21,190 bases of DNA, taken from IMG/VR virus record IMGVR_UViG_3300025889_001128, positions 1 through 21,190 of that record; one strand, 5' to 3'. The notes under the pieces are model-generated. The model worked only from the letters and a program-made list of their open reading frames with translations, was not told where the DNA came from and did no database searches. A program made the position numbers and the translations under genes. This DNA comes from a virus. This document shows, one piece after another, positions 1 through 6,029 of this stretch. Numbering within the stretch: position 1 is the stretch's first letter; the number at the start of each line of letters is the position of its first letter.

Positions 1-423
1 CGCAACAAGGGAGCCAGCTTCGAGCGTGAGCTTGCAAAGCTGTTGCATGAGGAGCTTGGCCTGACGTTTAAGCGAGACATAGAACAGTACCGCGCTGCCG
101 ATCACGGCGACCTGATCTGCGTTGAGATGCCTGACTTTCCCTTTTCGATTGAGGCAAAGCGGTATCGGCAAGGCTACGGCATCCAGCCCGCTTGGTGGGA
201 TCAGTGCTGCGCTAGTGCAGTGGCGACACACAAGTTGCCTTTGCTGGTTTACAAGTACGACCGCCTGCCTATCCGCTGGCGTTTCCCAGTCGCTGCGATT
301 GTCGGGATGGATGGCTTCGAGCCAACAGGCGACATAGCCGAGCAGTACGATTGGCGGTACGCGGTCGAGTGCGACACGATGACGGCGATGATGATCGTGC
401 GGGAGCATTTGGCTGATGGCTAG
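1..423 (+). CDS. Hjc-like Holliday junction resolvase / PD-(D/E)XK endonuclease (5' partial)
   Basis: The frame is open from the first base, so the N terminus lies upstream of the window; 140 residues are visible. It opens with KGASFERELAK, the N-terminal motif of archaeal-type Hjc resolvases, with the conserved Glu at visible residue 8. An Asp follows in GDL at residue 37 and an E-x-K at residues 51-53 (IEAKR). Together these form the metal-binding PD-(D/E)XK core. In the Hjc family this site cuts four-way junctions, which in a phage would resolve or debranch replicating DNA before packaging. It overlaps the next gene by 8 nt and sits in a replication block, which fits that job. The motif set is seen directly; true junction specificity is inferred, and another structure-specific nuclease of the same fold is possible. 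Confidence 0.75.
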   Translation, partial: RNKGASFERELAKLLHEELGLTFKRDIEQYRAADHGDLICVEMPDFPFSIEAKRYRQGYGIQPAWWDQCCASAVATHKLPLLVYKYDRLPIRWRFPVAAIVGMDGFEPTGDIAEQYDWRYAVECDTMTAMMIVREHLADG

Positions 424-832
424 GCCGATGTATGAAACCGAGGCCGACAGGCGCAAAGAGCAGGCACTAGCCGACGCCTTTGCGGCTCACGGTTACGATT
501 TCTACAAGCTGCCGATACAGTATCGCCTCGACTTTGTGGTGTTTAAGGATAACAAGGCCAAGGCATTTATTGAGGTGAAGCATCGCAACGTGCGGCTGCT
601 TCAGTACGACACGGCGATGATTAGCCTGTCAAAAGTTATACAAGCGCGGCTGCTGACACAGCACACCGGCTTGCCAGCGTACTTGCTGAATGTTTATAAG
701 GATAATATCGCCCGGTTCGATTTCGCGGGCGAATACGAAATTGGGAAGGGTGGAAGGTCTGACAGGGGCGACCCACAAGACGCAGACATTTGCGCCTATT
801 TCCCGATCCAAGCCGCACTGGTCGTGCGGTAG
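416..832 (+). CDS. PD-(D/E)XK nuclease-like protein
   Basis: This 138-residue protein starts at an ATG 8 nt inside the upstream resolvase gene, behind a GGGAG element. Near the N terminus an acidic/basic helix (residues 7-24) is followed by LDFVVF with Asp39, then FIEVKHR with Glu53 and Lys55. That D...E-x-K spacing is the PD-(D/E)XK nuclease signature, as in small phage and VRR-NUC-type nucleases. The C-terminal half has no motif I recognise. It could be a second recombination or host-DNA-degrading nuclease, or a non-catalytic partner of the upstream resolvase. The fold call rests on the short motif and predicted strand-strand-helix order; the biological role is unknown. Confidence 0.6.
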   Translation: MARPMYETEADRRKEQALADAFAAHGYDFYKLPIQYRLDFVVFKDNKAKAFIEVKHRNVRLLQYDTAMISLSKVIQARLLTQHTGLPAYLLNVYKDNIARFDFAGEYEIGKGGRSDRGDPQDADICAYFPIQAALVVR

Positions 833-854
833 TTCTAAAGTTTAGGAGTTAAAA

Positions 855-1484
855 ATGGCTTTAGGTTTTACAGAGACTAGCAGTTCCGGCGGTGGGGATT
901 TCCTGCCAATCATGAAATTTAGTGCAAAGGATGGCTCATTCGTGCGCCAAGACCGGCACCAAGGGGCAGACGGCCACTGGGAAAAGAGCGAAACCGAAAT
1001 GGATTTGCCTTTTAAGGTGGTGATGGATATGGACGCCATCGAGGTTGGCTTCATCGCCTTTACCACGACTGGCCCAGACTTTCGCTTTGTCCAAGTTGGC
1101 GAGCCAATGCCGATCAAGCCGTCTGACGAACACAAGGAAGGCTTCCGCATTCGTATGTTCAACAAGGAAATCGGCCTGCGCGAGATGAGTAGCAGCAGCA
1201 AGATCGTGCGTAATCAGATGAATGATTTGCACGATGCCTACTTGGCTGGCAAGGCCGACAACCCCGGCAAGGTGCCAGTGATTGAGATCACCGGCAGCGA
1301 CCGCATCCAGATTGAGACTAAGGCGCAGGGAACGCAGACGTTCCGCTCGCCCAAATGGTCGATTGCTGGCTGGGTTGATCGCCCCGCTGGACTTGACAAG
1401 GCAGAAACTGCCCCAGAACCCGCCGCTGTAGCAGCCCCGGTTGCTGCAACCCCTTCGGTAGTCGAGGGCGCTGATTTGTTCTAG
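855..1484 (+). CDS. Probable phage single-stranded DNA-binding protein
   Basis: This 209-residue protein starts at an ATG 6 nt after a good AGGAG (844-848). The first ~160 residues are rich in beta-prone aromatic and charged segments, for example FRFVQVGEP and FRIRMFNKEIG. They are followed by a low-complexity Ala/Pro/Glu linker (about 173-202) and a short tip, EGADLF. A folded core, flexible linker and acidic tip ending in Phe is the layout of many SSBs, including T7 gp2.5 and bacterial SSBs, where the tip recruits replication partners. Its position between nuclease genes and the primase-helicase fits coating of ssDNA during replication. I see no diagnostic OB-fold motif, so the call rests on layout and context; it could be an unrelated replication accessory protein. 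Confidence 0.5.
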   Translation: MALGFTETSSSGGGDFLPIMKFSAKDGSFVRQDRHQGADGHWEKSETEMDLPFKVVMDMDAIEVGFIAFTTTGPDFRFVQVGEPMPIKPSDEHKEGFRIRMFNKEIGLREMSSSSKIVRNQMNDLHDAYLAGKADNPGKVPVIEITGSDRIQIETKAQGTQTFRSPKWSIAGWVDRPAGLDKAETAPEPAAVAAPVAATPSVVEGADLF

Positions 1485-1492
1485 CGGCGGTA

Positions 1493-1533
1493 GTGATCGG
1501 CGGCGGGTTCCTCCCTTGACCGTCGCCGATCAC
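1493..1533 (+). terminator. Long intergenic hairpin, terminator-like without a U-tract
   Basis: An inverted repeat has arms GTGATCGGCGGCGG (1493-1506) and CCGTCGCCGATCAC (1520-1533). It forms a 14-bp stem with one G-U wobble and a 13-nt loop. It begins 9 nt after the stop of the ssDNA-binding-protein gene and ends 33 nt before the primase-helicase ATG. No run of T follows, so it may be a weak or Rho-assisted terminator, an RNase processing site, or a 3' stabiliser of the upstream message. The structure is seen; the function is inferred. Confidence 0.5.
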
Positions 1534-1566
1534 GCTTTCAAAGGGGCAAGGGATTGGGGTAATGAG

Positions 1567-3375
1567 ATGACAAATATTGCAGCATATATTGAGCAGGTGG
1601 CGAGGCACTATTGGGGTGAGCCGAACCCGCGCCTGTCGAAAGGCACCGAGTTGCGCTGGGGAAATCACGGCAGCAAAAGCATTGACGTGCGTAAAGGGGT
1701 TTGGACAGATTTTGAGACAGGCGAAAGCGGGGGCGTGGTGGCATTGGTAAAAGCAAACGAGCCAGCCAGCATTAACGGCAACATCCCCGACGTTCTTGAG
1801 AGAAAGTTCGGCATCAGCAGGCAGCAGCAAAAGAGCCTGCCAGTCGTGCCGAGCCTCGCACGTTCTTATGATTATTATAATGCTGACGGCGTACTGGCAT
1901 ATCAGGTGTTGCGATTTGACAACCCAAAGACCTTCCGGCAGCGTCGGCCTGATGACCGGGGCGGCTGGATCAACAGCATCAAAGACATTGAAGCCCTGCC
2001 ATATAATCTTCCGGCAATAATCACCAACCCAACAGCGCCAATATTTATCGTTGAGGGCGAGAAATGCGCCGATGCTTTGATTGAGCTTGGCCTAGTCGCC
2101 ACGACAAACAGCGGCGGCTCAAAGAACTGGAAGCCGGAGCTTGCGCAGTATTTCGCTGATCGCAATGTAGTCGTGCTGCCCGATAACGATGAGGCTGGTC
2201 AGGCGCACGCGGACACAGTGATAGCGGCGCTTTATGGCACGTCTGGCAAGATCAAGCGCCTCGACTTGCCGAACCTGCCGCCCAAGGGTGACGTGGCCGA
2301 CTGGCTGGCGTCAGGCGGTGACAAGGCGGCGTTGCTGGCACTCGCCAAGCAAACGCCAGTGGTTGAGGTAGCGCCAGAGCCGAAGCCTGACGTGTTTGAG
2401 ACGTACAACCTCGAATACCTCAAGAACATGCCGCCGGTTGAGTGGTTGCTGGATGGAATACTAACGCGGCACGGCTTTGCTGTGCTGTACGGTGCGCCGG
2501 GCATTGGTAAGTCGTTCATGTCGATTGATTGGGCGCTCTCTATTGCTTATGGGCAGGATTGGCACGGCAGGCAAACAAAGCAAAACGCTGTGTTGTACCT
2601 AGCAGCGGAAGGCGTGGGTGGTTTGGGGCGCAGGATCAAATCGTGGCAATCGTACTATGATAAATACGATGATGCGCCATTCTACGTCTTGCCAATGGCT
2701 GTTAAGCTGCTTGACCAGCAAGAACTCGACAAGCTGATACGCACTATCGACAATTTCAAGCAAGAGTTTAGCCTGATTGTTATTGATACAGTGGCTCGCA
2801 CACTAGCCTCAACCGGCTCAGATGAGAATGACGCAACGGCTATGGGGCAGTTTGGCGAGATGTGCGGCGTCATACAGCGACACGCTGACTGTGCTGTGTT
2901 GGCTGTGCATCACTCTGGTAAGGACGCTGCAAGGGGAATGAGGGGCAGCAGCAGCCTTTTGGGTCTGTCTGATACTGTTCTAGCCCTGTCAAGCAGCGAA
3001 GGCCGGGTAACGCTAAAGATGGAAAAGCAAAAGGACAGCGAGCCAATAGCCGATGCACAGTACGAGCTAACGCCTGTCGCGCTGATAGATGACGGCAGCG
3101 CAGTTATGTTGCCAGTCGAAGCCGCCGCAAAGAAGCGCGGTGCAAAGCTGACGAGTGGTCAGTTGTTGGCATTGCAGGCGTTGCAGAATGGCCTGATTGA
3201 TATGAGCGCAACGGCAATGTCAGTTGATCGCTGGCATGAATTGCACAAGAATAAATGCCCGGATCTTACGTCAAGCAAGCGCCGAGATGACCGCGCAGCA
3301 CTGCAAAACAAGGGTGTGTGTGTGATTGACGGTGGCAAAGTATGGATTAACAAGGAGTTAGGGGAAAATGTGTGA
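1567..3375 (+). CDS. Bifunctional DNA primase-helicase (Toprim + RepA-like RecA-fold ATPase)
   Basis: This is a 602-residue protein from the ATG at 1567. A TTG at 1516 is in frame but lies in the loop of the preceding hairpin, and the typical family N terminus begins at MTNIAAY. Residues 1-60 match the N-terminal region of phage Toprim primases (LRWG...SIDVRKGVWTDFETGESGG). A Toprim site follows, with EGEK at 163-166 and DND at 206-208, binding catalytic metal for primer synthesis. A RecA/RepA-type motor then has Walker A GAPGIGKS at 309-316, Walker B LIVID ending at Asp407, and an HH at 448-449 ahead of a GMRGSSSLLG loop. The C-terminal ~100 residues look like a basic helical DNA-binding tail. 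Its role is fork unwinding and priming. It is one of the clearest calls in the window. Confidence 0.9.
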   Translation: MTNIAAYIEQVARHYWGEPNPRLSKGTELRWGNHGSKSIDVRKGVWTDFETGESGGVVALVKANEPASINGNIPDVLERKFGISRQQQKSLPVVPSLARSYDYYNADGVLAYQVLRFDNPKTFRQRRPDDRGGWINSIKDIEALPYNLPAIITNPTAPIFIVEGEKCADALIELGLVATTNSGGSKNWKPELAQYFADRNVVVLPDNDEAGQAHADTVIAALYGTSGKIKRLDLPNLPPKGDVADWLASGGDKAALLALAKQTPVVEVAPEPKPDVFETYNLEYLKNMPPVEWLLDGILTRHGFAVLYGAPGIGKSFMSIDWALSIAYGQDWHGRQTKQNAVLYLAAEGVGGLGRRIKSWQSYYDKYDDAPFYVLPMAVKLLDQQELDKLIRTIDNFKQEFSLIVIDTVARTLASTGSDENDATAMGQFGEMCGVIQRHADCAVLAVHHSGKDAARGMRGSSSLLGLSDTVLALSSSEGRVTLKMEKQKDSEPIADAQYELTPVALIDDGSAVMLPVEAAAKKRGAKLTSGQLLALQALQNGLIDMSATAMSVDRWHELHKNKCPDLTSSKRRDDRAALQNKGVCVIDGGKVWINKELGENV

Positions 3376-3388
3376 TGGCTATAATTTA

Positions 3389-3431
3389 AATCACACACCA
3401 ATCACATACCAATCACATACCAAATCACATA
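3389..3431. repeat. Iteron-like 11-bp tandem direct repeats
   Basis: Three contiguous 11-bp units, AATCACACACC (3389-3399), AATCACATACC (3400-3410) and AATCACATACC (3411-3421), are followed after one base by a partial fourth copy, AATCACATA (3423-3431). An AT-rich stretch containing TATAAT (3380-3385) directly precedes them. The 11-bp period puts each unit near the same helix face, as for cooperative protein binding. The array lies just after the primase-helicase stop and one gene before a winged-helix initiator gene. A replication origin or an operator over a promoter are the two readings. Confidence 0.7.
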
Positions 3432-3474
3432 TGTGTGAGATGCGATCCCCCCTATAGGGGATCACAATCACACA
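3432..3474. promoter_or_regulatory. Nested inverted repeats next to the iterons
   Basis: An outer inverted repeat TGTGTGA (3432-3438) / TCACACA (3468-3474) encloses an inner one, GATCCCC (3444-3450) / GGGGATC (3457-3463). The centre is the palindrome CCCCTATAGGGG (3449-3460). The outer arms share the TCACA core of the adjacent direct repeats, in both orientations. The segment lies between the repeats and the start of the next gene. It can form a cruciform in DNA or a hairpin in RNA. It probably belongs to one cis-acting control region with the repeats; whether for replication or transcription cannot be told from sequence. Confidence 0.6.
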
Positions 3475-3504
3475 GTGGGAATGATCGCAGGGAGAGTATT
3501 TAAG

Positions 3505-4071
3505 ATGGTTAAGAAACCAACTAAACCAAGCAAGCAATACTATGCGCCTAGTCAGATGGCGATGCGCCGGATGCAGGATGCGCTGCATGAATATGATCGA
3601 GCCGCAACAGCGATGGAAGCGAAGTGGGGGGTGGATAGATTGCCTTGGCTTGTGGCAGAGGGATTGCGTGGTAGGTTTGAAGCGCAGATGGATAAGCTGA
3701 ATGAGGCGATAGAAAGCCAGCACGATGTTGAGCATCAGGTGTCGGTGACATTGCGGGGGTTGGCTGCGCTTGAGCAGGCCGCTATCGCTGGTGGGCATGA
3801 GCCGTTGAGTGGTGACTATTGGGAAGCGGCAATGGATGATGGCAAGGTGCTGGCAATCACGCGCAATGGCTATGAGGCTGGTAAGGTTGCCCGCGAGCAT
3901 CGTGATATGGTGGTCTATAGTGTTGATGAGATTGCAGCTATCGTGTCAGGCTGGCGTCAGGACAAGGCTGGGCAGGTGGCTGACATAGCCAAGGCGATGT
4001 GGCCGGGTGCCGCTGTTGAGAAAGTAAAGACAAGAACTGAGAAGGAACTGAATGATGAAATCCCTTTCTGA
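3505..4071 (+). CDS. Unknown protein with SSB-like C-terminal tail (NDEIPF)
   Basis: This 188-residue protein starts at the ATG at 3505, 8 nt after AGGGAGAG (3489-3496). Earlier in-frame GTG (3475) and ATG (3481) starts overlap the inverted repeat and lack such a site. The protein is mostly helical and charged, with a likely coiled segment at about residues 18-75 (MDKLNEAIESQHDVEHQ). No catalytic motif is recognised. Its last residues, NDEIPF, closely resemble the acidic Phe-ending tip of bacterial SSB (DDDIPF), which binds host replication and repair proteins. The gene lies between primase-helicase and initiator genes, and the initiator ATG is inside its 3' end. A replication adaptor is a plausible role; the function is unproven. 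Confidence 0.75.
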   Translation: MVKKPTKPSKQYYAPSQMAMRRMQDALHEYDRAATAMEAKWGVDRLPWLVAEGLRGRFEAQMDKLNEAIESQHDVEHQVSVTLRGLAALEQAAIAGGHEPLSGDYWEAAMDDGKVLAITRNGYEAGKVAREHRDMVVYSVDEIAAIVSGWRQDKAGQVADIAKAMWPGAAVEKVKTRTEKELNDEIPF

Positions 4072-4753
4072 GAATAAGCGACCGTGGTCTGTCGTGCCGA
4101 TGCGTTGCTTTAGCGAGAGGCAGCTTAACGAGACTGACCTGCGTGTGCTTGGTGCCTTGTGTGGCTTTACGAACCGGCACGGCGTGTGCTGGCCGTCAAT
4201 GGAAACGCTGATGACTGTCAGCAGTATGAAGAGCCGCACGTCAGTGCATCAGAGCGTCAAGAAGCTCAAGAAGCTCAAGTATGTGCGACAGTTAAACCCG
4301 AAAGATTATCAAGAGACAGCAAGCGGCTGGAAGAGCAATAGGTATCAGGTGCTGTGGGATGGTGACGAGGCATTGCCCCGGTGGGAAGATGTACAGTCTG
4401 CCAAGCCATTACAGCTACGCAGTGACGCAGGCGATGAACCCGAAGAGATAGGGGGTCTGGGGGATTTACAATCGCTCTCTCACACGCACGGCTTGGCCGG
4501 TCGAGGTCAGCCAAAGTTAACCAAATTGCAGTTAACTTCTGCCGAACTTTGTCACGCCTACATCAATGTCGTAATGCAAGCGACCGGGCAGGTGCGCCTG
4601 TTCGATAATGAGATCTCACACGCCACGCGGCTGGCGAGCGCTGGGTTCACTGCGGCTGATGTAAAGGCAGCAACCCTCAACACCTGCGATGCTGCGCTTG
4701 AGCGCAGGGCAGGGGTGCCTTCGCTCTACGATGTAGCAGAGGGGATGCTATGA
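4052..4753 (+). CDS. Winged-helix replication initiator-like protein
   Basis: This 233-residue protein starts at an ATG 5 nt after AAGGA, 20 nt inside the previous gene. Residues ~27-85 form a helix-turn-helix/winged-helix region: TDLRVLGALCGFTNRHG, then CWPSMETLM and a basic SVKKLKKLKYV recognition/wing segment. This arrangement is typical of phage replication initiators of the lambda O/DnaD-like helix-turn-helix type. A variable acidic linker (about 105-150) leads to a helical C-terminal domain (about 158-233), which in such proteins contacts helicase or loader. The nearby iteron-like repeats are an obvious candidate target. A transcription regulator with the same fold is the main alternative. 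Confidence 0.65.
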   Translation: MMKSLSENKRPWSVVPMRCFSERQLNETDLRVLGALCGFTNRHGVCWPSMETLMTVSSMKSRTSVHQSVKKLKKLKYVRQLNPKDYQETASGWKSNRYQVLWDGDEALPRWEDVQSAKPLQLRSDAGDEPEEIGGLGDLQSLSHTHGLAGRGQPKLTKLQLTSAELCHAYINVVMQATGQVRLFDNEISHATRLASAGFTAADVKAATLNTCDAALERRAGVPSLYDVAEGML

Positions 4754-5004
4754 TGTACTGCGCAGCAAATGTTGGTTTGTCGAACTACACCGCAGCCGCC
4801 AGCGGCGATACCCGGCCACAGCAAAAGCGACCCCTTGCCCCCCGCCCCTCCTCTTTACCTATAGGGGGTGTCGCACAAAATTTTCGCCCAAAACCCTGCC
4901 GCGACTGCGACAACGGCTTTATCCGCGAGCCGGACGGCTATGGTTGCGTCCAGTGGACTTCGTGCTATTCTTGTGGTGGAACAGGAGAGGCCGATGATAT
5001 ATGA
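4750..5004 (+). CDS. Small DnaJ-type zinc-finger protein
   Basis: This 84-residue protein overlaps the upstream stop by 4 nt (ATGA), with AGAGGGG 5 nt before its ATG. The first ~45 residues are Ala/Pro-rich and probably disordered. The C-terminal part has CRDCDNGF and CYSCGGTGE, two CxxC pairs in the C-x2-C-x-G style of the DnaJ central zinc domain. It probably binds one zinc ion and may mediate protein or nucleic-acid contacts in the replication block. Its coding sequence contains the CCTATAGGGG string that also occurs near the iterons. The exact role is unknown. Confidence 0.65.
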   Translation: MMYCAANVGLSNYTAAASGDTRPQQKRPLAPRPSSLPIGGVAQNFRPKPCRDCDNGFIREPDGYGCVQWTSCYSCGGTGEADDI

Positions 5005-5161
5005 GGGCGATGGATCGTTTGAACGTAAGCTGGCGAACAACCAATGCCCACGCTGTCGCAGCTTGATCGAGTTACGGCGCGATGATAAGCACAAGCGAGA
5101 GTATCAATGCACCGCTTGCAACTTAAAAATTATTGACGTTAAAGGGGATACCGAAGGATGA
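4994..5161 (+). CDS. Small zinc-ribbon protein
   Basis: This 55-residue protein starts at an ATG only 3 nt after AGGAGAGG (4983-4990), a tight but plausible spacing, and overlaps the previous gene by 11 nt. The frame is open further upstream, but that extension shadows the previous gene and has no ribosome-binding site. NQCPRCRSLIE and YQCTACNLKI supply two CxxC pairs about 20 residues apart, a classic zinc ribbon, with a basic segment (RRDDKHKRE) between them. Such ribbons bind nucleic acid or act as adaptors for polymerases and nucleases. No family name can be given. Confidence 0.7.
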   Translation: MIYEGDGSFERKLANNQCPRCRSLIELRRDDKHKREYQCTACNLKIIDVKGDTEG

Positions 5162-5439
5162 ACAGATACGAATTATTAGACGCCGCCAAGGCCACTGTCG
5201 CTGATCGTGGCGAGGATTACGGCAGCATATGGGAAAACCACGAGCGCATCGCTATTATTTGGACGGCGCTTATTGGCATACAGATTGAGCCGGAACACGT
5301 TGCTATGATGATGGCGGGTGTAAAGTTGGCTAGGTTAGCGGCCACGCCGGATCATCAGGATAGCTGGGTGGATCTGGCTGGGTATGCCGCAACTGGATCG
5401 GAGTGTTTGCATGTCAGACAAAACAACGCCAACGATTAG
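5158..5439 (+). CDS. DUF6378-like small phage protein
   Basis: This 93-residue protein overlaps the zinc-ribbon gene by 4 nt (ATGA), with a GAAGGATG start context. The pattern RGEDYGSIWENHERIA, then a helix around HVAMMMAGVKLARLA and DSWVDLAGYAATGSE, is the conserved three-helix signature I associate with DUF6378. That group is common in phage genomes and resembles a compact all-alpha MazG-like nucleotide-hydrolase fold, with acidic residues E15xx D/E and D74 suitable for metal binding. A role in nucleotide metabolism is inferred only from that resemblance. The terminase-like gene begins inside its 3' end. Confidence 0.6.
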   Translation: MNRYELLDAAKATVADRGEDYGSIWENHERIAIIWTALIGIQIEPEHVAMMMAGVKLARLAATPDHQDSWVDLAGYAATGSECLHVRQNNAND

Positions 5440-5812
5440 GCAGCAGCGAGCGGCGCTGGCCTCATCCGATGAGGCTCGGCGCGAGGCGGTGGTGCAGGAG
5501 TTAGAGGCTATTGGCGCTGGTGAGGCGACTGACGTTATCCAGTGGGATGATATGGGGCGGGTCACGTTGACGCCCAGCGATCAATTGTCTGAGCGAGCCA
5601 AGCGGGCGATTAAGAAGGTCAAGGTGACGCCCAATCAGTTTGGCAATCAGATCGAGGTTGAGATGCACGACAAATTGTCTGCCTTGAGGCTATTGGCGAA
5701 GCATCGCGGGTTGTTAGAGCCTAATGCGAATGATCAGAAGCCGAGCATGATTGGTATTAACATCACTGGGCCAACGGCGAAGATTGTCGAGATTGATGGT
5801 GACGATGGGTAA
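5411..5812 (+). CDS. Terminase small subunit-like protein (no N-terminal HTH)
   Basis: This 133-residue protein starts at the ATG at 5411, 7 nt after CGGAG, overlapping the upstream gene by 29 nt; an ATG at 5384 is in frame but lacks a site. Residues ~62-102 (RAIKKVKVTPNQFGNQ, then HDKLSALRLLAKHRGLLEP) match the C-terminal half of phage small terminases, where a short beta pair precedes the oligomerisation helix. Family members usually begin with a DNA-binding helix-turn-helix of ~60 residues. Here that part is replaced by a short charged helix (DEARREAVVQELEAIG). The large terminase begins ~200 nt downstream. The role is recognition of the phage genome and regulation of the packaging motor, with DNA binding perhaps supplied otherwise. 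Confidence 0.65.
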   Translation: MSDKTTPTIRQQRAALASSDEARREAVVQELEAIGAGEATDVIQWDDMGRVTLTPSDQLSERAKRAIKKVKVTPNQFGNQIEVEMHDKLSALRLLAKHRGLLEPNANDQKPSMIGINITGPTAKIVEIDGDDG

Positions 5813-6029
5813 AGTTATCGACATGAAGGACTATATTAGCGTCAGGTTTTTTAAGCACGATATTTTATGTGGGTATTGTAATCAGTTGACTAGGGGTCGG
5901 GTATATGATGGCGGTGAGGCTATTGTTTGCACGGTGTGCAGCGGGCCTATGCTTGAGTTGACTAGTGATGAGTATTGCGGAGAAACCACTATTATTTTTG
6001 ACCCAGAGGATTATGATGGCGCGAGCTAG
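5805..6029 (+). CDS. Small zinc-ribbon protein
   Basis: This is a 74-residue protein from the ATG at 5805, overlapping the small-terminase stop by 8 nt; a second possible start is the ATG at 5823. Both have weak ribosome-binding sites, so translational coupling is likely. CGYC and CTVC, about 20 residues apart, make a zinc ribbon. The C terminus is acidic (DPEDYDG). It lies between the two terminase genes and overlaps the large-terminase start by 14 nt, so it could be a packaging accessory protein, but nothing in the sequence shows that. Confidence 0.6.
   Translation: MGKVIDMKDYISVRFFKHDILCGYCNQLTRGRVYDGGEAIVCTVCSGPMLELTSDEYCGETTIIFDPEDYDGAS

Noticed and set aside
1516-1566. TTG start adding 17 residues to the primase-helicase.
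   Set aside because: The TTG lies in the loop of a 14-bp hairpin and lacks a ribosome-binding site; the family's usual N terminus begins at the ATG at 1567.
3449-3460. T7-type RNA polymerase promoter at CCCCTATAGGGG.
   Set aside because: Only the start-site half resembles T7 promoters; the specificity half does not match between the two copies, and no RNA polymerase gene is visible.
3475-3504. GTG (3475) or ATG (3481) as start of the SSB-tail protein.
   Set aside because: Both abut or overlap the inverted repeat and lack a Shine-Dalgarno; the ATG at 3505 has AGGGAGAG at 8 nt.
4868-4993. Upstream extension of the zinc-ribbon ORF.
   Set aside because: It shadows the DnaJ-type zinc-finger gene in another frame and has no ribosome-binding site; AGGAGAGG supports the ATG at 4994.
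5965-6015. Longer N terminus for the large terminase.
   Set aside because: It would overlap the upstream zinc-ribbon gene by 65 nt and lacks a site; AGAGGA supports 6013/6016.
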